From Ctenosaura bakeri (lineage: Eukaryota > Chordata > Lepidosauria > Squamata > Iguanidae): a stretch of DNA of 64,000 bases. The notes under the pieces are model-generated. The model had not been told where the DNA came from. It saw only the letters and a program-made list of their open reading frames with translations, and searched no databases. Positions 1 through 25,145 of the stretch are shown here, piece after piece; the stretch's first letter is position 1, and every line of letters begins with the position of its first letter. The stretch covers positions 1 through 64,000 of the forward strand of contig CAOLHI010001030.1 in NCBI GenBank assembly GCA_948474755.1, given 5' to 3'. A program made the position numbers and the translations under genes.

Positions 1-520
1 GCTCCGAGTCGCCCCAGAGCCGAAGTCCGGAAGAAGCGCCCGGCTGCCCGCGAAGCATTATGGGCGCGGGGAAGGCGGCCATCTTGTTCCGCTTGGGGGG
101 AGGAGGAGGAGGAGGTCGGGGGGAGGACGGGCTTCCCCATCGGCATTTTGAAAGGAAGAAAGTTGCACTTTGCCCCCGTTCACTCCCCCCGCTTGCTTTT
201 TGAAACTGGGAAGCGGCGGCCGCTGAGGAGAAGCCGGGGGCGGCGCTTCCTTCCTTCCTCCCTCCCGCCTGTCGCCGCTGGCAGGTTCCCGTTGTTCTCA
301 CCATCCTTGGTCTCCGGGCGAGGCTCTGAACGCTTTCCAGCAGCGGCGGGGCAGGCAGTAACCCCACAGCCCGTTTGTTGTCTTAATTCCAGGCCGAGGA
401 GAGTCTCCCTGGCGGCGGTCTTCGCTGCTTTAGCTGTCTGTGGAAAGACGCAGCTCGCGGGAAGCCGGAGAAAGCCGCCGGGGGGGGGTCTCCCAGGCTG
501 TCAGGAGAAGAACCTCTCAG
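1..520 (-). promoter_or_regulatory. CpG-rich promoter region, probably ADAM17 promoter (gene off the left edge)
   Basis: The first 500 bases are GC- and CpG-rich, unlike the AT-rich DNA that follows. Visible motifs are an ETS-type CCGGAAG near 27-33, a ZNF143-like GCATTATGGG at 55-64, and a YY1-type site whose minus strand reads CAAGATGGCCG at 76-86. YY1 sites of this kind usually lie just downstream of a start site and point with transcription, so the main gene probably runs leftwards out of the window. In vertebrates ADAM17 lies beyond the 3' end of YWHAQ and is transcribed in the same direction, which makes it the best candidate. No ADAM17 coding sequence is visible, so the identity is inferred from gene order. 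The open frame at 148-606 on the plus strand is GC-driven and shows no domain. Confidence 0.5.
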
Positions 521-3500
521 GCCCAGCCCCCCTGCCTTATGCGGACACGAAAGCGGAGTCCCTCCGTATTCAGGGAGACTCGCCCCCTAGAGAGTGGTGC
601 GTTTAAGACTGTGTAGCCTTAGGAAGGAGCCGGGGGTCCCCAAGTGCTGGCATACAATCCTTCGGGAAGCAGTTCTTCTGTTTTTAGCAACACTGCCGCG
701 GTGTGCGAGGCGTTTTGCCTTTGCCTTTTTCTGAATAGAGTCATCCCTCCACATTCGCTAGGGTTAGGGGCACCTGTGAAAGTGGGGAAACTGTGAATAA
801 CTCTACCCCCCCCCCAACCAAATTTAACACAAAAAGGTAGGATCACCATATTCAACCCACCCTAGATTCCTCTGAGGCACCAAGGTGGAAGTGGGTGGCT
901 GGTGGGGCTTACTGCCACGTCACTGCTGCCACCCACCATTTTTATTAGGGACTTACAAGCCTCTCTCACAGTTTCTCAGTCTCATGAGGTTTGCAGTCCC
1001 TATTAAAAATGGTTTAAGGAGTCAGCAGAGGTGACAGCAAATAACCCGTGAATAATCAAAATGCAAAAGTGAAACCCGCAAATGTGGAGGGCTACTTCTC
1101 GGCATTTTTAAATTGGTGTCAAGCAATGTTGCATTTCCATCCAGCTTTTACTTTTTGTCCCCCCTTTAATGGAGACACGTTATAAAATGAACATTTGGGG
1201 TGATTTACAGTTATATTCCACAATGCAAACAGGGATACAAGAGCAAAAAAGAACTTTTCCAAGACCACTAGGACCTCTATAGTGGTGGCCTGTTTGGCTG
1301 CATCCATTGTTAGTCTCCTGGTGAAGGGTACATGTCACAGACTACAAAGCAGCCCATCATCAGTCCCTCTGTACTTGGAGGGTGGTAGGCAGATCCTACA
1401 GCATATTTCTTCCATCTGACATTGTTAGAAACTTCAGATGAATCTGGGTTTATGGAAGCCACTTCCATCTTAGCAAGGATTCGCCTCCATTCTTGCTGCT
1501 TCTCATTGCACTGCTTTTTCCCCCACTGATGGAATGGAAAGCTTCACCCACATGCTCTACAACAGCTTCCATTCCTTTTGCTTTTTACCGTTACAGAGAC
1601 AGCAACAGAAATTCTGTGTGTTGTTAACAGAAATTATAGACATTTGCTTGTTGGAGTAAGCTCTGAATGTTCTTCTCCAAGATTTTAATTCTCCCTTCAA
1701 GCCTGACTACAGCACCTTTGTAGCTGTTAGAAGCACTGGGGTCTGCTCTGGATTCTGATCTACTGGTTTGTGTGACATAATGAAGTTGTTTGAGCCTTGT
1801 CATACACTTTGCAGTACCTTCCATGCAAAGCAATGAAGTTTGCAGCCATGAACAATATTATCATGGAGGGTGACAGCAGCCGCCAGGAATGCTTGTAAGT
1901 ATTTGTTAGCCTTGATACATTAGCTTTTTTTAATTCAGAAGCTGTGCTTTGCTCTTTTGGTAGGATTGCTAGTAGTATAATGGAATACCTGGGCAACCTG
2001 CCTAAAGTGATTTAAAATGCAAACTAATGCAAAGCTTTCAACAAAAAGAACTGAAAAAGTAATCACTAGCCCAGCTCAGCTTATGAATTGACCAAGGGAA
2101 TGCTTCTGGTAATGCTACTGCTCTGGTTGTCAAAAAAACGAGTAGATAATACATAGGGTTCAAAAAGCACATATGCTACAGCCAAGGAGTATGATCTGTT
2201 GCCAAAAATCACTATTATTATCATCATTATTACCGCCCTGCTTTTCTCCTCAAAAGGACTCAAAAGTGGCTGTAGTCAACCCAATTGTACATGCTTTCAC
2301 ATGCAAGCAAACAAGAAAGTCATTACTGTGGAAATAATACTAGGAGTAATAAATACTGGGGAGGAAAGATACACAGAAAACTTCTAAACTATCATCCCCT
2401 TAGGTAGATTAAATGAACTTGAAGCAGATTGGTAAAAGAACTTAGAAATATCTTCCTGCAAAAAAAATCAACTTCCCTATTCTGAAAGTTTTTGGAAACT
2501 CATCAATCCTTATCATAGCCAGTTGTAGAGAAGATGGGAGTTGCATTCCAAAAACATATACAGCAACACTCCTTCTGTTCTCAATCATATAAAATCTCAA
2601 CATTAGCAAGACGCAGTATTTATAGCTGTTCCTGCAACTCAAATTGAACATAATACAGCTTGTAAAAAAAAGTGCAGCCATCTGAAACCACTAGCTATTT
2701 AAATATTCAAAACAGAGAGTAACTACAATGTACTGGACATACAGGTCATGAGCCTGCATTTTCCTTAAAATCTGAATTGTCTACCTATAAAACGCACTCC
2801 AAGAACTCCGTTAGTTTTCAACAAAAGGCTTCTGATGTAACTATATTTCTTTGTAACTAATAAAGCAACAGTTCCACTTCCTGGCTATCAACAAATGAGC
2901 ATACAATTCTATTGTTGTTTCTCTCACCTGCACAATGTTGTGCTTCTGTATGATTTCTACTTGTACCACCCAATTTTACGAGCCTTTATCTGTTTTGCCA
3001 TCAAGAGTATCACAAATGCTACAAACTTTTTGTTCTTGTCACCTTAAAATGTTTCAGGATACAGATGAATACATTTCTTCAGAGTAAAGGATGAGGAATA
3101 CTGATTCTTACAGAAACTTCAACTTCCATTCTATTTCCCAAATCATCCTGATCCCAAATGCAGACTGCTCATTTCCATGTCTGTTCTAACTGCTAATAAT
3201 GCTACACAGAAGATGGAATAATCAGCACTGAAAAGGAAGCCTGTGTTGAAGCAGCTCATATACACACACCCCTCACTATTCATGACACTTCAGCAACATC
3301 AGGGTGATGGTGACAAAGAAATGAGCAAGATCGTTCATTTTAATCATTTGCTCGCTCTCCCACTGAGGTTATAAATATTTTTTAAAATCATATATACGTA
3401 TGTGCACATAGCATTGCAATAAACTAAGCATAATAATGGGGGACACATGCCATATGTTAAGATTCCTCATGTAGGCCAACAACAATTTAATTTCATGCAG

Positions 3501-3615
3501 TGTATCACAGCAGCACACACTTGGGTCATCTAACAAGTGTGAAAGTTCTATTACAGTAAAACTATTTAGACAGAAGACATTTGTAGAGGAAGCTGCATGC
3601 AAAGGTTACAAAGCA
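521..3615. other. Interval between the left CpG region and the YWHAQ 3' end
   Basis: This stretch separates the left promoter from the YWHAQ polyadenylation region. It holds a Tigger-like MITE at about 738-1097, a short LINE-tail-like patch near 2200-2300, and otherwise AT-rich sequence. Two weak coding-like signals at 1624-1892 are discussed in the findings. Nothing else resembles an exon. Confidence 0.5.
738..1097. mobile_element. Tigger/mariner-like MITE, 360-bp type
   Basis: The left end reads AGTCATCCCTCCACATTCG and the right end is its imperfect inverted complement, closing at about 1097. A TA dinucleotide at 736-737 precedes it. The interior matches the copy at 19669-20027, including a stretch about lack of coding and a shared ACTTACAAGCCT segment. 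There is no transposase. TIRs beginning CAGTCA(G/T)CCCTCC are characteristic of the Tigger branch of Tc1/mariner. Confidence 0.75.
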
Positions 3616-4586
3616 ACAGTTTAGTGGTTTATAAAATGTAATTTTATTTAATGTTATTTTGTTACATAGGGCATTAACATTTTCACAAGGCTTTTTTGGG
3701 ACTACAATCAATGATTAGCAACACACAATAGTGGTCCATCTATCTACGGAACAAATCACTGGACAAACTTGACACCTTCATACATGTGCACAAATCTGCA
3801 TGGAAAAGTTTTATACTTGGACATGTGACCTCTTTCCCCCATTCCAGTGTTAAGAAATGACATGCAATTTAGTCTGCCAAAAAGGCACTCCCTGTATTCT
3901 GGCAGTAACATGCTGCTTCTAGTAAATAATCAAGTGAATACCAGAACTACAAAGGCAGGAGTGTAAGTGAATTTTTATTGGGAGGGGATAGCAGTTGAAC
4001 AGCAGCAACTGAAGAGTAAGAAGAGTCCCTGTATTTAAACACTCACTGGGTCCTGCTGTACACACATGTAAGCAGCATCTGTCATGCTTCCCATTTGGCC
4101 CAATATCCCCAGATCTATAGGAAGGAATATGCAGTAGCATGTGAAAGTCAAAAAATCAAATAACATCTGAAGAATAAAAAGGGAATGTAGGGAATTGAAC
4201 TGTGTTGAACACTATTTAGCTGCATTAACTACATTTTCATGGCTTTATGGTAATACAAAAACAGTTGCTTGTAGGAACTGGTTCAATTGTTTTTTAAATA
4301 CCAGATAACTTTAGTCCACTACATAAGTGTTTGGAAGTTACTTATGTTTATATGAAATTAAGCCAGTATTAATACTTTTCTACAGCAGTAACCGCACACC
4401 AGGAAGGCCAGGACAAACACAAATCAAGGAATGGAGTTTTCCCAAAGCTGCAGTGTGAAAAGACTATAAATTGATTTCCATACACATGGATGGGTTCTCT
4501 TTGCTATAGGAAATCCAAGTGGAGCTATAAGGAATGAGACGTGTAAAAAGGTTTCTTGAGAAGGGGAATGACACTCCATCTGCAGT
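3615..4586 (-). other. YWHAQ: YWHAQ 3' UTR
   Basis: The 3' untranslated region follows the stop codon at 4587-4589 without interruption. A canonical AATAAA on the minus strand at 3643-3648 would place cleavage at about 3615-3630, giving a UTR of nearly 1 kb, in the usual range for this gene. A second AATAAA at 3974-3979 could give a shorter transcript. No repeat insertion is evident here, in contrast to the surrounding DNA. Confidence 0.6.
3643..3648 (-). promoter_or_regulatory. YWHAQ: Polyadenylation signal, probable distal YWHAQ site
   Basis: The minus strand reads AATAAA (plus strand TTTATT), about 940 bases beyond the stop codon. It is the last good signal before the sequence becomes unlike a UTR. 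An alternative proximal AATAAA lies at 3974-3979. The cleavage position is inferred. Confidence 0.5.
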
Positions 4587-19397
<14,811 letters not shown>

Positions 19398-19668
19398 GTT
19401 GGCCAGCAGCAGTATAAACAGCAAGGCAACTGGACTTGGTAAGAAGAGAAGGGTCTTTCACACAGTCAAGAGAAGGCACCTCAAAACCTGCAATGACAAA
19501 GCAACATTCTGAAACCTGCGCTCATTCCGAGTGCAACTGGAAGAGCTACTTTGGATATAGGAGGTCAGATCAGTAAGGAAGGCAGCAGCAATAAAGCACT
19601 GCCAACCTTGATGCAAGGACGTTACACCCATCTTTACAATAGGGTGAATTAGGCCTCCCAAGGGACTA

Positions 19669-20027
19669 CAGTCATCCCTCCACATTCACTAGGGTTAGCG
19701 GCACAGGATCCCTGTGAAAAGTGGAAAAAACGTGACTAACTCTAGGTCCTCCCAAATCATATTTAACACACAAAAAAAAGTATGATTACCATATTCAACC
19801 CACCATGGATTCCTTTAAAGCATCAGGGTTCCTTCACAAGGCAGAAACAGGTGAACTCCACTGCTGCCCCACACCATCTTTAATAACGACTTACAAGCCT
19901 TATTCTCAGTCTCACAAGGCTTGCAGTCCCTATTTAAAATGGCATAGGGAAGCCGCAGAGGCAGCAGCAAATAATCCATGTATAATCATATCCAAAAGTG
20001 AAATCCACAAATGTGGAGAGCTAACTG
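19669..20027. mobile_element. Tigger-like MITE, 359 bp, with TA duplications, in YWHAQ intron 1
   Basis: The left end CAGTCATCCCTCCACATTCA and right end TGTGGAGAGCTAACTG are inverted repeats flanked by TA at 19667-19668 and 20028-20029. It belongs to the same subfamily as 738-1097 and is about 270 bp upstream of the first coding exon. Confidence 0.85.
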
Positions 20028-20124
20028 TACAGGATCCGTACAGAGAAGGGGCCTTTATAAAGAGCAATCAGGGCAGAGACGTCCAGAACAAATCTTTATT
20101 TCAGGAGCGGAGAACGTTCCCCTC

Positions 20125-20230
20125 CAAATGCTGTTGAACTGCAGTTCCAATCACTCCTACTCAGCACAGATAACAGTGAGAGACAGCAGTTGCAGCTCAA
20201 CAGCATCTGGAGGACCACACCTTCCCCACC
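20125..20230. repeat. Squamate short interspersed repeat of the 'GTTGAACTGCAGTTCC' type
   Basis: The segment has the GTTGAACTGCAGTTCC ... CAACAGCATCTGGAGGACCA layout. The same type recurs, more decayed, at about 23815-23885, 25220-25345, 34155-34210 and 50110-50215. I recognise it as a common squamate repeat but cannot name the family. Confidence 0.45.
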
Positions 20231-20284
20231 CACTTGGTAAATCAGAAGGGACTAAAAGGAACCAAATCCCTTTGCGGAATCCCC

Positions 20285-20315
20285 ATTATTATTATTATTA
20301 TTATCATTATTATTA
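20285..20315. repeat. (ATT)n microsatellite
   Basis: A run of ATT units with one interruption (ATC), followed by an A tract. It lies at the edge of the CpG island in YWHAQ intron 1. Confidence 0.9.
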
Positions 20316-20618
20316 AAAAAAAACTATTTGCAGAAATAGAAATGCAGCCCTCAAATCTCGACCAGCAGCCTTTTATAAGAAGACGAGGCACGTGTGGCAG
20401 GTAACCTCTTACCCGGACGTGCGGAAGAAGGGCGGCAGAGGCGCGCAGGGACGGAACCGGGCGGAGGAGGGCAGCGGGAAGGAGCAGGGAAAAGGAAAAG
20501 CCGGAACGAGGGCCGAGCAGGAGGAGCGGGCGACTCTCCGGGCTCGAAGGGAAGACGGTGGTGGGCCGGGGAGGAGAGAGGTGGTGGGCCGCGGAGGACG
20601 ACGAGATGTTCAATCCTT

Positions 20619-20798
20619 GGCCATTTCCGCACGGGCCTGTTATAGCGCGATGATTCCACTTTCAGCCTCCTCTGGAATCCTGGGGTTTGCAGTTTCGGGA
20701 GGGGCCGGCCGGCCCCTCCCGAAACTGCAAACCCCAGGATTCCAGAGGAGGCTGAAAGTGGAATCATCGCGCTATAACAGGCCCGTGCGGAGATGGCC
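20619..20798. mobile_element. Family A foldback MITE, 180-bp near-perfect palindrome
   Basis: The element starts GGCCATTTCCGCACGGG and is an inverted repeat around 20708.5. Comparing the two 90-bp arms by eye gives one mismatch (seventh base). It is flanked by a CTT duplication at 20616-20618 and 20799-20801. There is no loop and no coding capacity. The 3-bp duplication and GGCC terminus suggest a PIF/Harbinger-type transposase acting in trans, an inference. It lies in YWHAQ intron 1, about 580 bp from exon 1, and is probably among the youngest insertions here. Confidence 0.85.
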
Positions 20799-21377
20799 CT
20801 TGTCCGCCGAAGGAAGGAGGGAAAGGAGGCGGAGGGAAAGCGCCAACGAAGAAGAAGGGGCTCTTCCACCTCCCCTTCGGAAGGGCGGCAGGAAAAGGCA
20901 GGGAAAACCGCGACCGGAGGGAGGGCAGCAGAGGCGGAGGGAAAGAGAAGGTCTGGTGCGTACCCCCCTCCCGGCACCTCCCACGAAGGCCGGGAAAAGG
21001 CGGCGGCGGCGGCGGCTCCACGCCCAGGCCGCGGGATGCCTTTGTCCCCAGAGGAGGGACCAGGGCGAGAGGGGCAGGGCAGGCGCGGCCCCGGCGGGGA
21101 GGAAGGCGAGCGGCCGCCGCACCGGACGCCCTCCTCGTCTCTCCGCGGCCGCTACAGGCCGGTACGAAATGGCGGCTCCACTCCTTCGCTGGCTCCCCTC
21201 CCCGGCGGGGGACTCCCAACCCGCGCCGCCTCCGCCGCCTCCACAAAATGGACGACGCGGCGGCGGCGGCGGCGAGCCAAGAGAGGCCACCCGCGGCGGA
21301 GCGTCGCCCGCTCTCCCCCCTCCGCTTCAGGAGGACCTCCCCCACCCGGCTCCCCTCCCCACCCCCTTCGCCCTCAC

Positions 21378-21560
21378 CTGAGTCCGCGGCTGAGGCGCTG
21401 GGCCGGGCCGGCTGGCGCCTGCTGGGTCAACTGCGCTCGCTCCGCTCCGGAGCTGGATCGAGAAGGAAGGAAGGAAGGAGGGAGGGCGGGAGGGCGGGCG
21501 GGGGAGGAAGAGAAAGAGAGAAAGCCGCTCCCGTCTCGGGCGAGAGGAACAGCGTTGCTA
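21378..21560 (-). other. YWHAQ: YWHAQ noncoding exon 1 (5' UTR), 5' end approximate
   Basis: The minus strand reads GGACTCAG|GTGAGG at 21378/21377, a strong donor inside the CpG island and in phase with a noncoding leader. 14-3-3 genes usually have such a first exon. The intron then runs about 1.94 kb to the acceptor at 19429-19434. The upstream limit is not visible; 21560 is a guess from the positions of the GC boxes and CCAAT motifs. Confidence 0.6.
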
Positions 21561-21793
21561 CAGGGCGTTGGCACAAAGCGAAAACCCTCTCGCTGCTGGG
21601 CCCGCGCTCTCGCCGGCCAGCCTATCGGCGCCCGCTCTCCGAGCGAGAGCTCCGCCTTCGAGTTTCAGGCAGCCAATCCCGACTCTGCGCGCCGCCGCCG
21701 GGGCGATGGGCAGAGCCAGGGCACAAGCTCGGTTGGCCTGCGCTTGCTGCAGCTGGGGCCACGGGGTTTCCTCCAATTAGATCCAGGGTGAGC

Positions 21794-21801
21794 TGACGTC
21801 A
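21794..21801. promoter_or_regulatory. Full palindromic CRE (TGACGTCA)
   Basis: An exact 8-bp cAMP-response element consensus lies about 200-300 bp upstream of the expected YWHAQ start region, near a CCAAT motif. It would bind CREB/ATF-type factors. Function is inferred from consensus match and position only. Confidence 0.55.
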
Positions 21802-21981
21802 CTGTCGCCATAGTGATGCCGCTACAGCCCCCTCCTTTGCTCCTCCTGTCCCCGCCCATCCTAGCTCTCTCTCTCTCTTTTTCACGCGCGCGGATGCATA
21901 CGCCGCCTTCTACAGCTACGCTTCCGTAGGAGTCTGGGCGAGGCCCGAGACAAGCGCGGAAGCGAGCCCGGGGGTAGTCTC

Positions 21982-21982
<1 letters not shown>

Positions 21983-22012
<30 letters not shown>

Positions 22013-22013
22013 T
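21983..22013. repeat. (CCG)n trinucleotide repeat
   Basis: About nine to ten consecutive CCG/GCC units lie near the upstream edge of the YWHAQ CpG island. Such tracts are typical of CpG-island DNA and can vary in length. Confidence 0.9.
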
Positions 22014-22123
22014 GGAGTGGCTTGCTAGGCGGGAGGGAAAGTGAGCCTTGCGTCCGGGGAGGGAGAGCGGGGCTGTGGGCTTTGGGGTGAGCTAGTACCG
22101 GGGGGGGTGAAATGCGAGGCAGA

Positions 22124-22471
22124 GGCCGTTTCCGCACTAGCCTGTTATAGCGCTATTATTCCACTTTCAGCATCCTATGCAATCCATGGGTTTGCAGTTT
22201 ACGGATCCCTAAACTGCAAACCCCAGGTTTCCATGGCCATTTCCGCACGAGCCTGTTGTAGCGCGATGATCCCACTTTCAACCTCCTCTGGAATCCTGGG
22301 GTTTGCAGTTTCCCGTTTTCCCGGACGGCCCCTCCCGAAACTGCAAACCCCAGGATTCCAGAGGAGGTTGAAAGTGGGATCGTCGCGCTACAACAGGCTC
22401 GTGCGGAAATGGCCCATAGGATGTTGAAGGTGGAATAATAGCGCTATAAGAGGCTAGTGCGGAAAGTGGTC
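22124..22471. mobile_element. Family A foldback MITE interrupted by a second copy (outer element)
   Basis: The left arm runs from GGCCGTTTCCGCACTAGCC to CCAGGTTTCCAT at 22234. The right arm resumes after the inner element with AGGATGTTGAAGGTGGAATA and ends GCGGAAAGTGGTC at 22471. Joining the halves restores a foldback of the same family. The outer arms are more diverged than the inner ones, consistent with greater age. It lies just outside the YWHAQ CpG island. Confidence 0.8.
22235..22414. mobile_element. Family A foldback MITE, inner 180-bp copy nested in an older one
   Basis: It starts GGCCATTTCCGCACGAGCC and ends GTGCGGAAATGGCC, flanked by an exact CAT duplication at 22232-22234 and 22415-22417. 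The outer about 77 bp of each arm match with one visible difference; a short unpaired centre follows. The length is identical to the intron 1 copy (180 bp), so both are probably from the same recent subfamily. Confidence 0.85.
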
Positions 22472-24654
22472 AAAGATTAGGGTCTGTGAACATCGAGTCC
22501 TGCTGCGGGGGGAGAAAGAAATGCTGGGGGACGGACTGCCAGCCTTCTGAGCCAAGAAATGGGGCTTTCGCTGCCGTTGAGTGGTAAATATTAAAATGCC
22601 TGCTCAACCATGCCGGAATCCAGAGTTAGCGGCAGCCCTCTTGATCCATATCAATAAACTAGTTATAGCGGTTTGCCTCTCCACTAGGAAGTAGATCTTT
22701 TGTAAAGCTAATGAGTTCTGATTGTTCATTCATGACCAAGCAAAAACATTTTGCATTAGAACAGTGGTAGCTCATGATACTGTATTTCCAGAGGAAGAGC
22801 TTTGTCTGTTGCGACAAAAATAGCCATGAGTCTCGCAGCATCTTAAGGACTAATAAATTATATTTGCCATGAATTTCCGTGGGCTCAACCATGTACGGGG
22901 CGTGGCCTCCGTAGACAAATATATGGCCAAAACAGTGCATTGTTGCTGAGAGCAAGCACCCCTCCTTCGCTCCTGTGAAGGCCCTGGAGCTGAACTGCCA
23001 GAGAACAGGGAAGCCTGAAGGGAATGAGATTCTATCATCACCCCTGCTAATAAAAAAATTCTGGGACCCCAACTCTTTGAGCCACGCATTCCAATAACAA
23101 CAACACCTTAAACAATGATGGTACAGCACAGATTTGCTAGTAATAGCACTCACAAGGGATGCTGTTAGCAGAAGATGAAGGGTTTTTTTTTTTTTAAGTT
23201 GGAATTGAGGTTCCTTCCATATCAGAAATGACGAGCTACAAAGACCTTGCCTTGCCTTTCCATAAACCGAATTTCAGACGATGCTTAACAAAGTGTGTGT
23301 TTTTGTTAAATAATGAACAAAATTTCATCAAAAAGTGAATACTCGGCTGCTTGCTGCCTAGGTGCTGCCATTTCAAAAGTGTCCTGATGATTAAAGTAAA
23401 GGAGTGTACATTTATTACAAGCATGCAAAACCTGCTCTTTAGTCAAAATTATCGGAACCTTTATTGATCACCTCCTGAAGATCATTTCCATAAATGAAAA
23501 CATATTTTGTTAGGAAGGATATTGGGTCCCTGTTCTTATTCCCCTCTTATGTGTATGAGTATGCTGTGTGGGGTCAGGAAGCAGATGAGATCTCCCAAAG
23601 CTTGTAGCTGTTGTGGTAGAATAGAAGTTCTTATTTAGTAGAATTTAGACTTCATGACAGTTTGGGGTCATTTTAAAAGAATTACAGGGTGAATTGTATC
23701 CATTTATTAATAGAATGATTAGATTTAGAAAAAACTACACTATTTGCCTAAGAGGAAAATAGAAGATAGGGAAGATGTTATTTTGTTGTCTTTTTCATCA
23801 GATGGGAGGAATCCATTGCTGGGAGACATCTAGGACTGATGGGAGTTCCAGACCAACAACACATGGAGGGCCATACATTCCCCATCCAGACTTGGGATGT
23901 TTTGTAGAGGAAGCATTTTCTAAATGTTGAAGCTAGTCCTTGTCTTCAAGACTCTGGAGTTTGTTCCCCGTTCCTGGATGCAATATGATAGCTGCATACT
24001 TGAATATAAAAACCCATTGAAGGTAGTGTGACTTCTGCAATGATATGCATAAAATTGCTTTGTAAAAAAAAGTCTTTTGACTCCTGACTTCATTTACAGT
24101 AAGGATTTGCAAAGACAGGAGAAAACATTACAGAAATTGAGATATATCTCAATATAGGTGCCATAATCATGGGCAGAAATATCGTGATTTCTGAATGATG
24201 TTAGTCTAATTTCAGTGTTATATTTTAATATATGGAGCTATTAGTCATCTAACCAGTGATTTTAGTTTAGATGAGGTGGCTGTTATACATTAGCCAAATA
24301 AACACGTTTGTGCAATGTTGGCTCAGTTTGGTATAACTGCTGATAACTAAACATCTGTGCTCAGAATTTCCTCAGATTTCCCTGGAACTTCCTAGATAAG
24401 TGCATTTAGGACTGCCAAACCTGGTGTTATGAAGGAAACACATGCCTGTAAATATCATGTTTCTTCCATGAAGGAGGAGTAGGTGGGAATGCTACAGGCA
24501 AGGATTGGTGGGCAGAAGGACTACTTAACCATTCCCCTCCCACATGCCATTCCTCTCCTGCTTGTTGAAAAGCAGCCTCAGGAGCGCGAATTTGTTGATG
24601 AGTACCACAATTTCATTACGCTTAGTGAATTAAATGTATTGATCACTGTGGTTT

Positions 24655-25145
24655 GATTTGATATATCTTCTCTTTCTCCCAAAAATGGAGCCCCAGGGGT
24701 CTTACAACAAGAAAGTTACCACACGAACAAATTCAAATATAAGAGGAAATACAATTTTTAAACAATTTTAAAGCAGTCATTAAGGAAAAATAATCCACCC
24801 GCATAGTCAGTAACTGGACAATTGCCAAAACCATCCTGAGTTTTGTTTTGTTTTCTTTAAAAAGGATTTTGTATATTGGTAGAAGAACAACAGAGAAACA
24901 ACCCACTTAGCCTTGCTTGGTAGGGAGTTCAAAAGCTTGGGAGCAATCAGTCACTGAAAATAAAACATTTCCCGTATTTCTTCTAGATGTGCTCTTGAGG
25001 GTGGTATGATTGAGGGAAGGACTTCTGGAGAACTCAAAGCCCGTGCAAGCTTATACAGCAGAATACAGTCCGTCAGATAGCCTGGATTCAAGTCAGATAG
25101 GACTTTATAGGTCATAACCAGCACTTAGAATTGTTCTTGGAAACT
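24655..25145 (+). mobile_element. LINE 3'-region-like repeat
   Basis: The segment has the layout of a common squamate retroelement tail: a CCCCAGGGGTCTTACAACAAG block, a TAGGGAGTTCAAAAGCTTGG block and then GACTTTATAGGTCATAACCA. A related segment occurs at 27085-27455. I believe it is LINE-derived but no reverse transcriptase is present to prove it. Confidence 0.4.

Larger units (their letters stand above)
20390..22110 (-). promoter_or_regulatory. YWHAQ: CpG island and promoter of YWHAQ
   Basis: This is the longest GC- and CpG-rich block in the window, covering the noncoding first exon and part of intron 1. Visible elements are GC boxes (GGGCGGG) at 21484-21490 and 21492-21498, CCAAT motifs at 21673-21677 and 21773-21777, and a full cAMP-response element TGACGTCA at 21794-21801. 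There is no TATA box. The layout suggests dispersed initiation around 21450-21600 on the minus strand. Several long open frames here on both strands are products of GC-rich composition and overlap one another; none has a recognisable domain. Confidence 0.8.

Noticed and set aside
148..606. 152-residue plus-strand open frame in the left CpG region
   Set aside because: Low-complexity, composition-driven frame with no domain and no splice support; probably chance.
20619..20798. CRISPR-like or satellite repeat
   Set aside because: The repeats are dispersed palindromes with target duplications, not regularly spaced repeats with unique spacers.
20351..21791. Long overlapping open frames of 170-330 residues on both strands
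   Set aside because: They lie in the CpG island, have biased R/G/P/A composition, overlap each other in several frames and cover a palindromic MITE and the noncoding exon. No domain is visible.
22659..23153. 164-residue minus-strand open frame
   Set aside because: It crosses a decayed interspersed repeat near 22800-22935 and has no recognisable domain.
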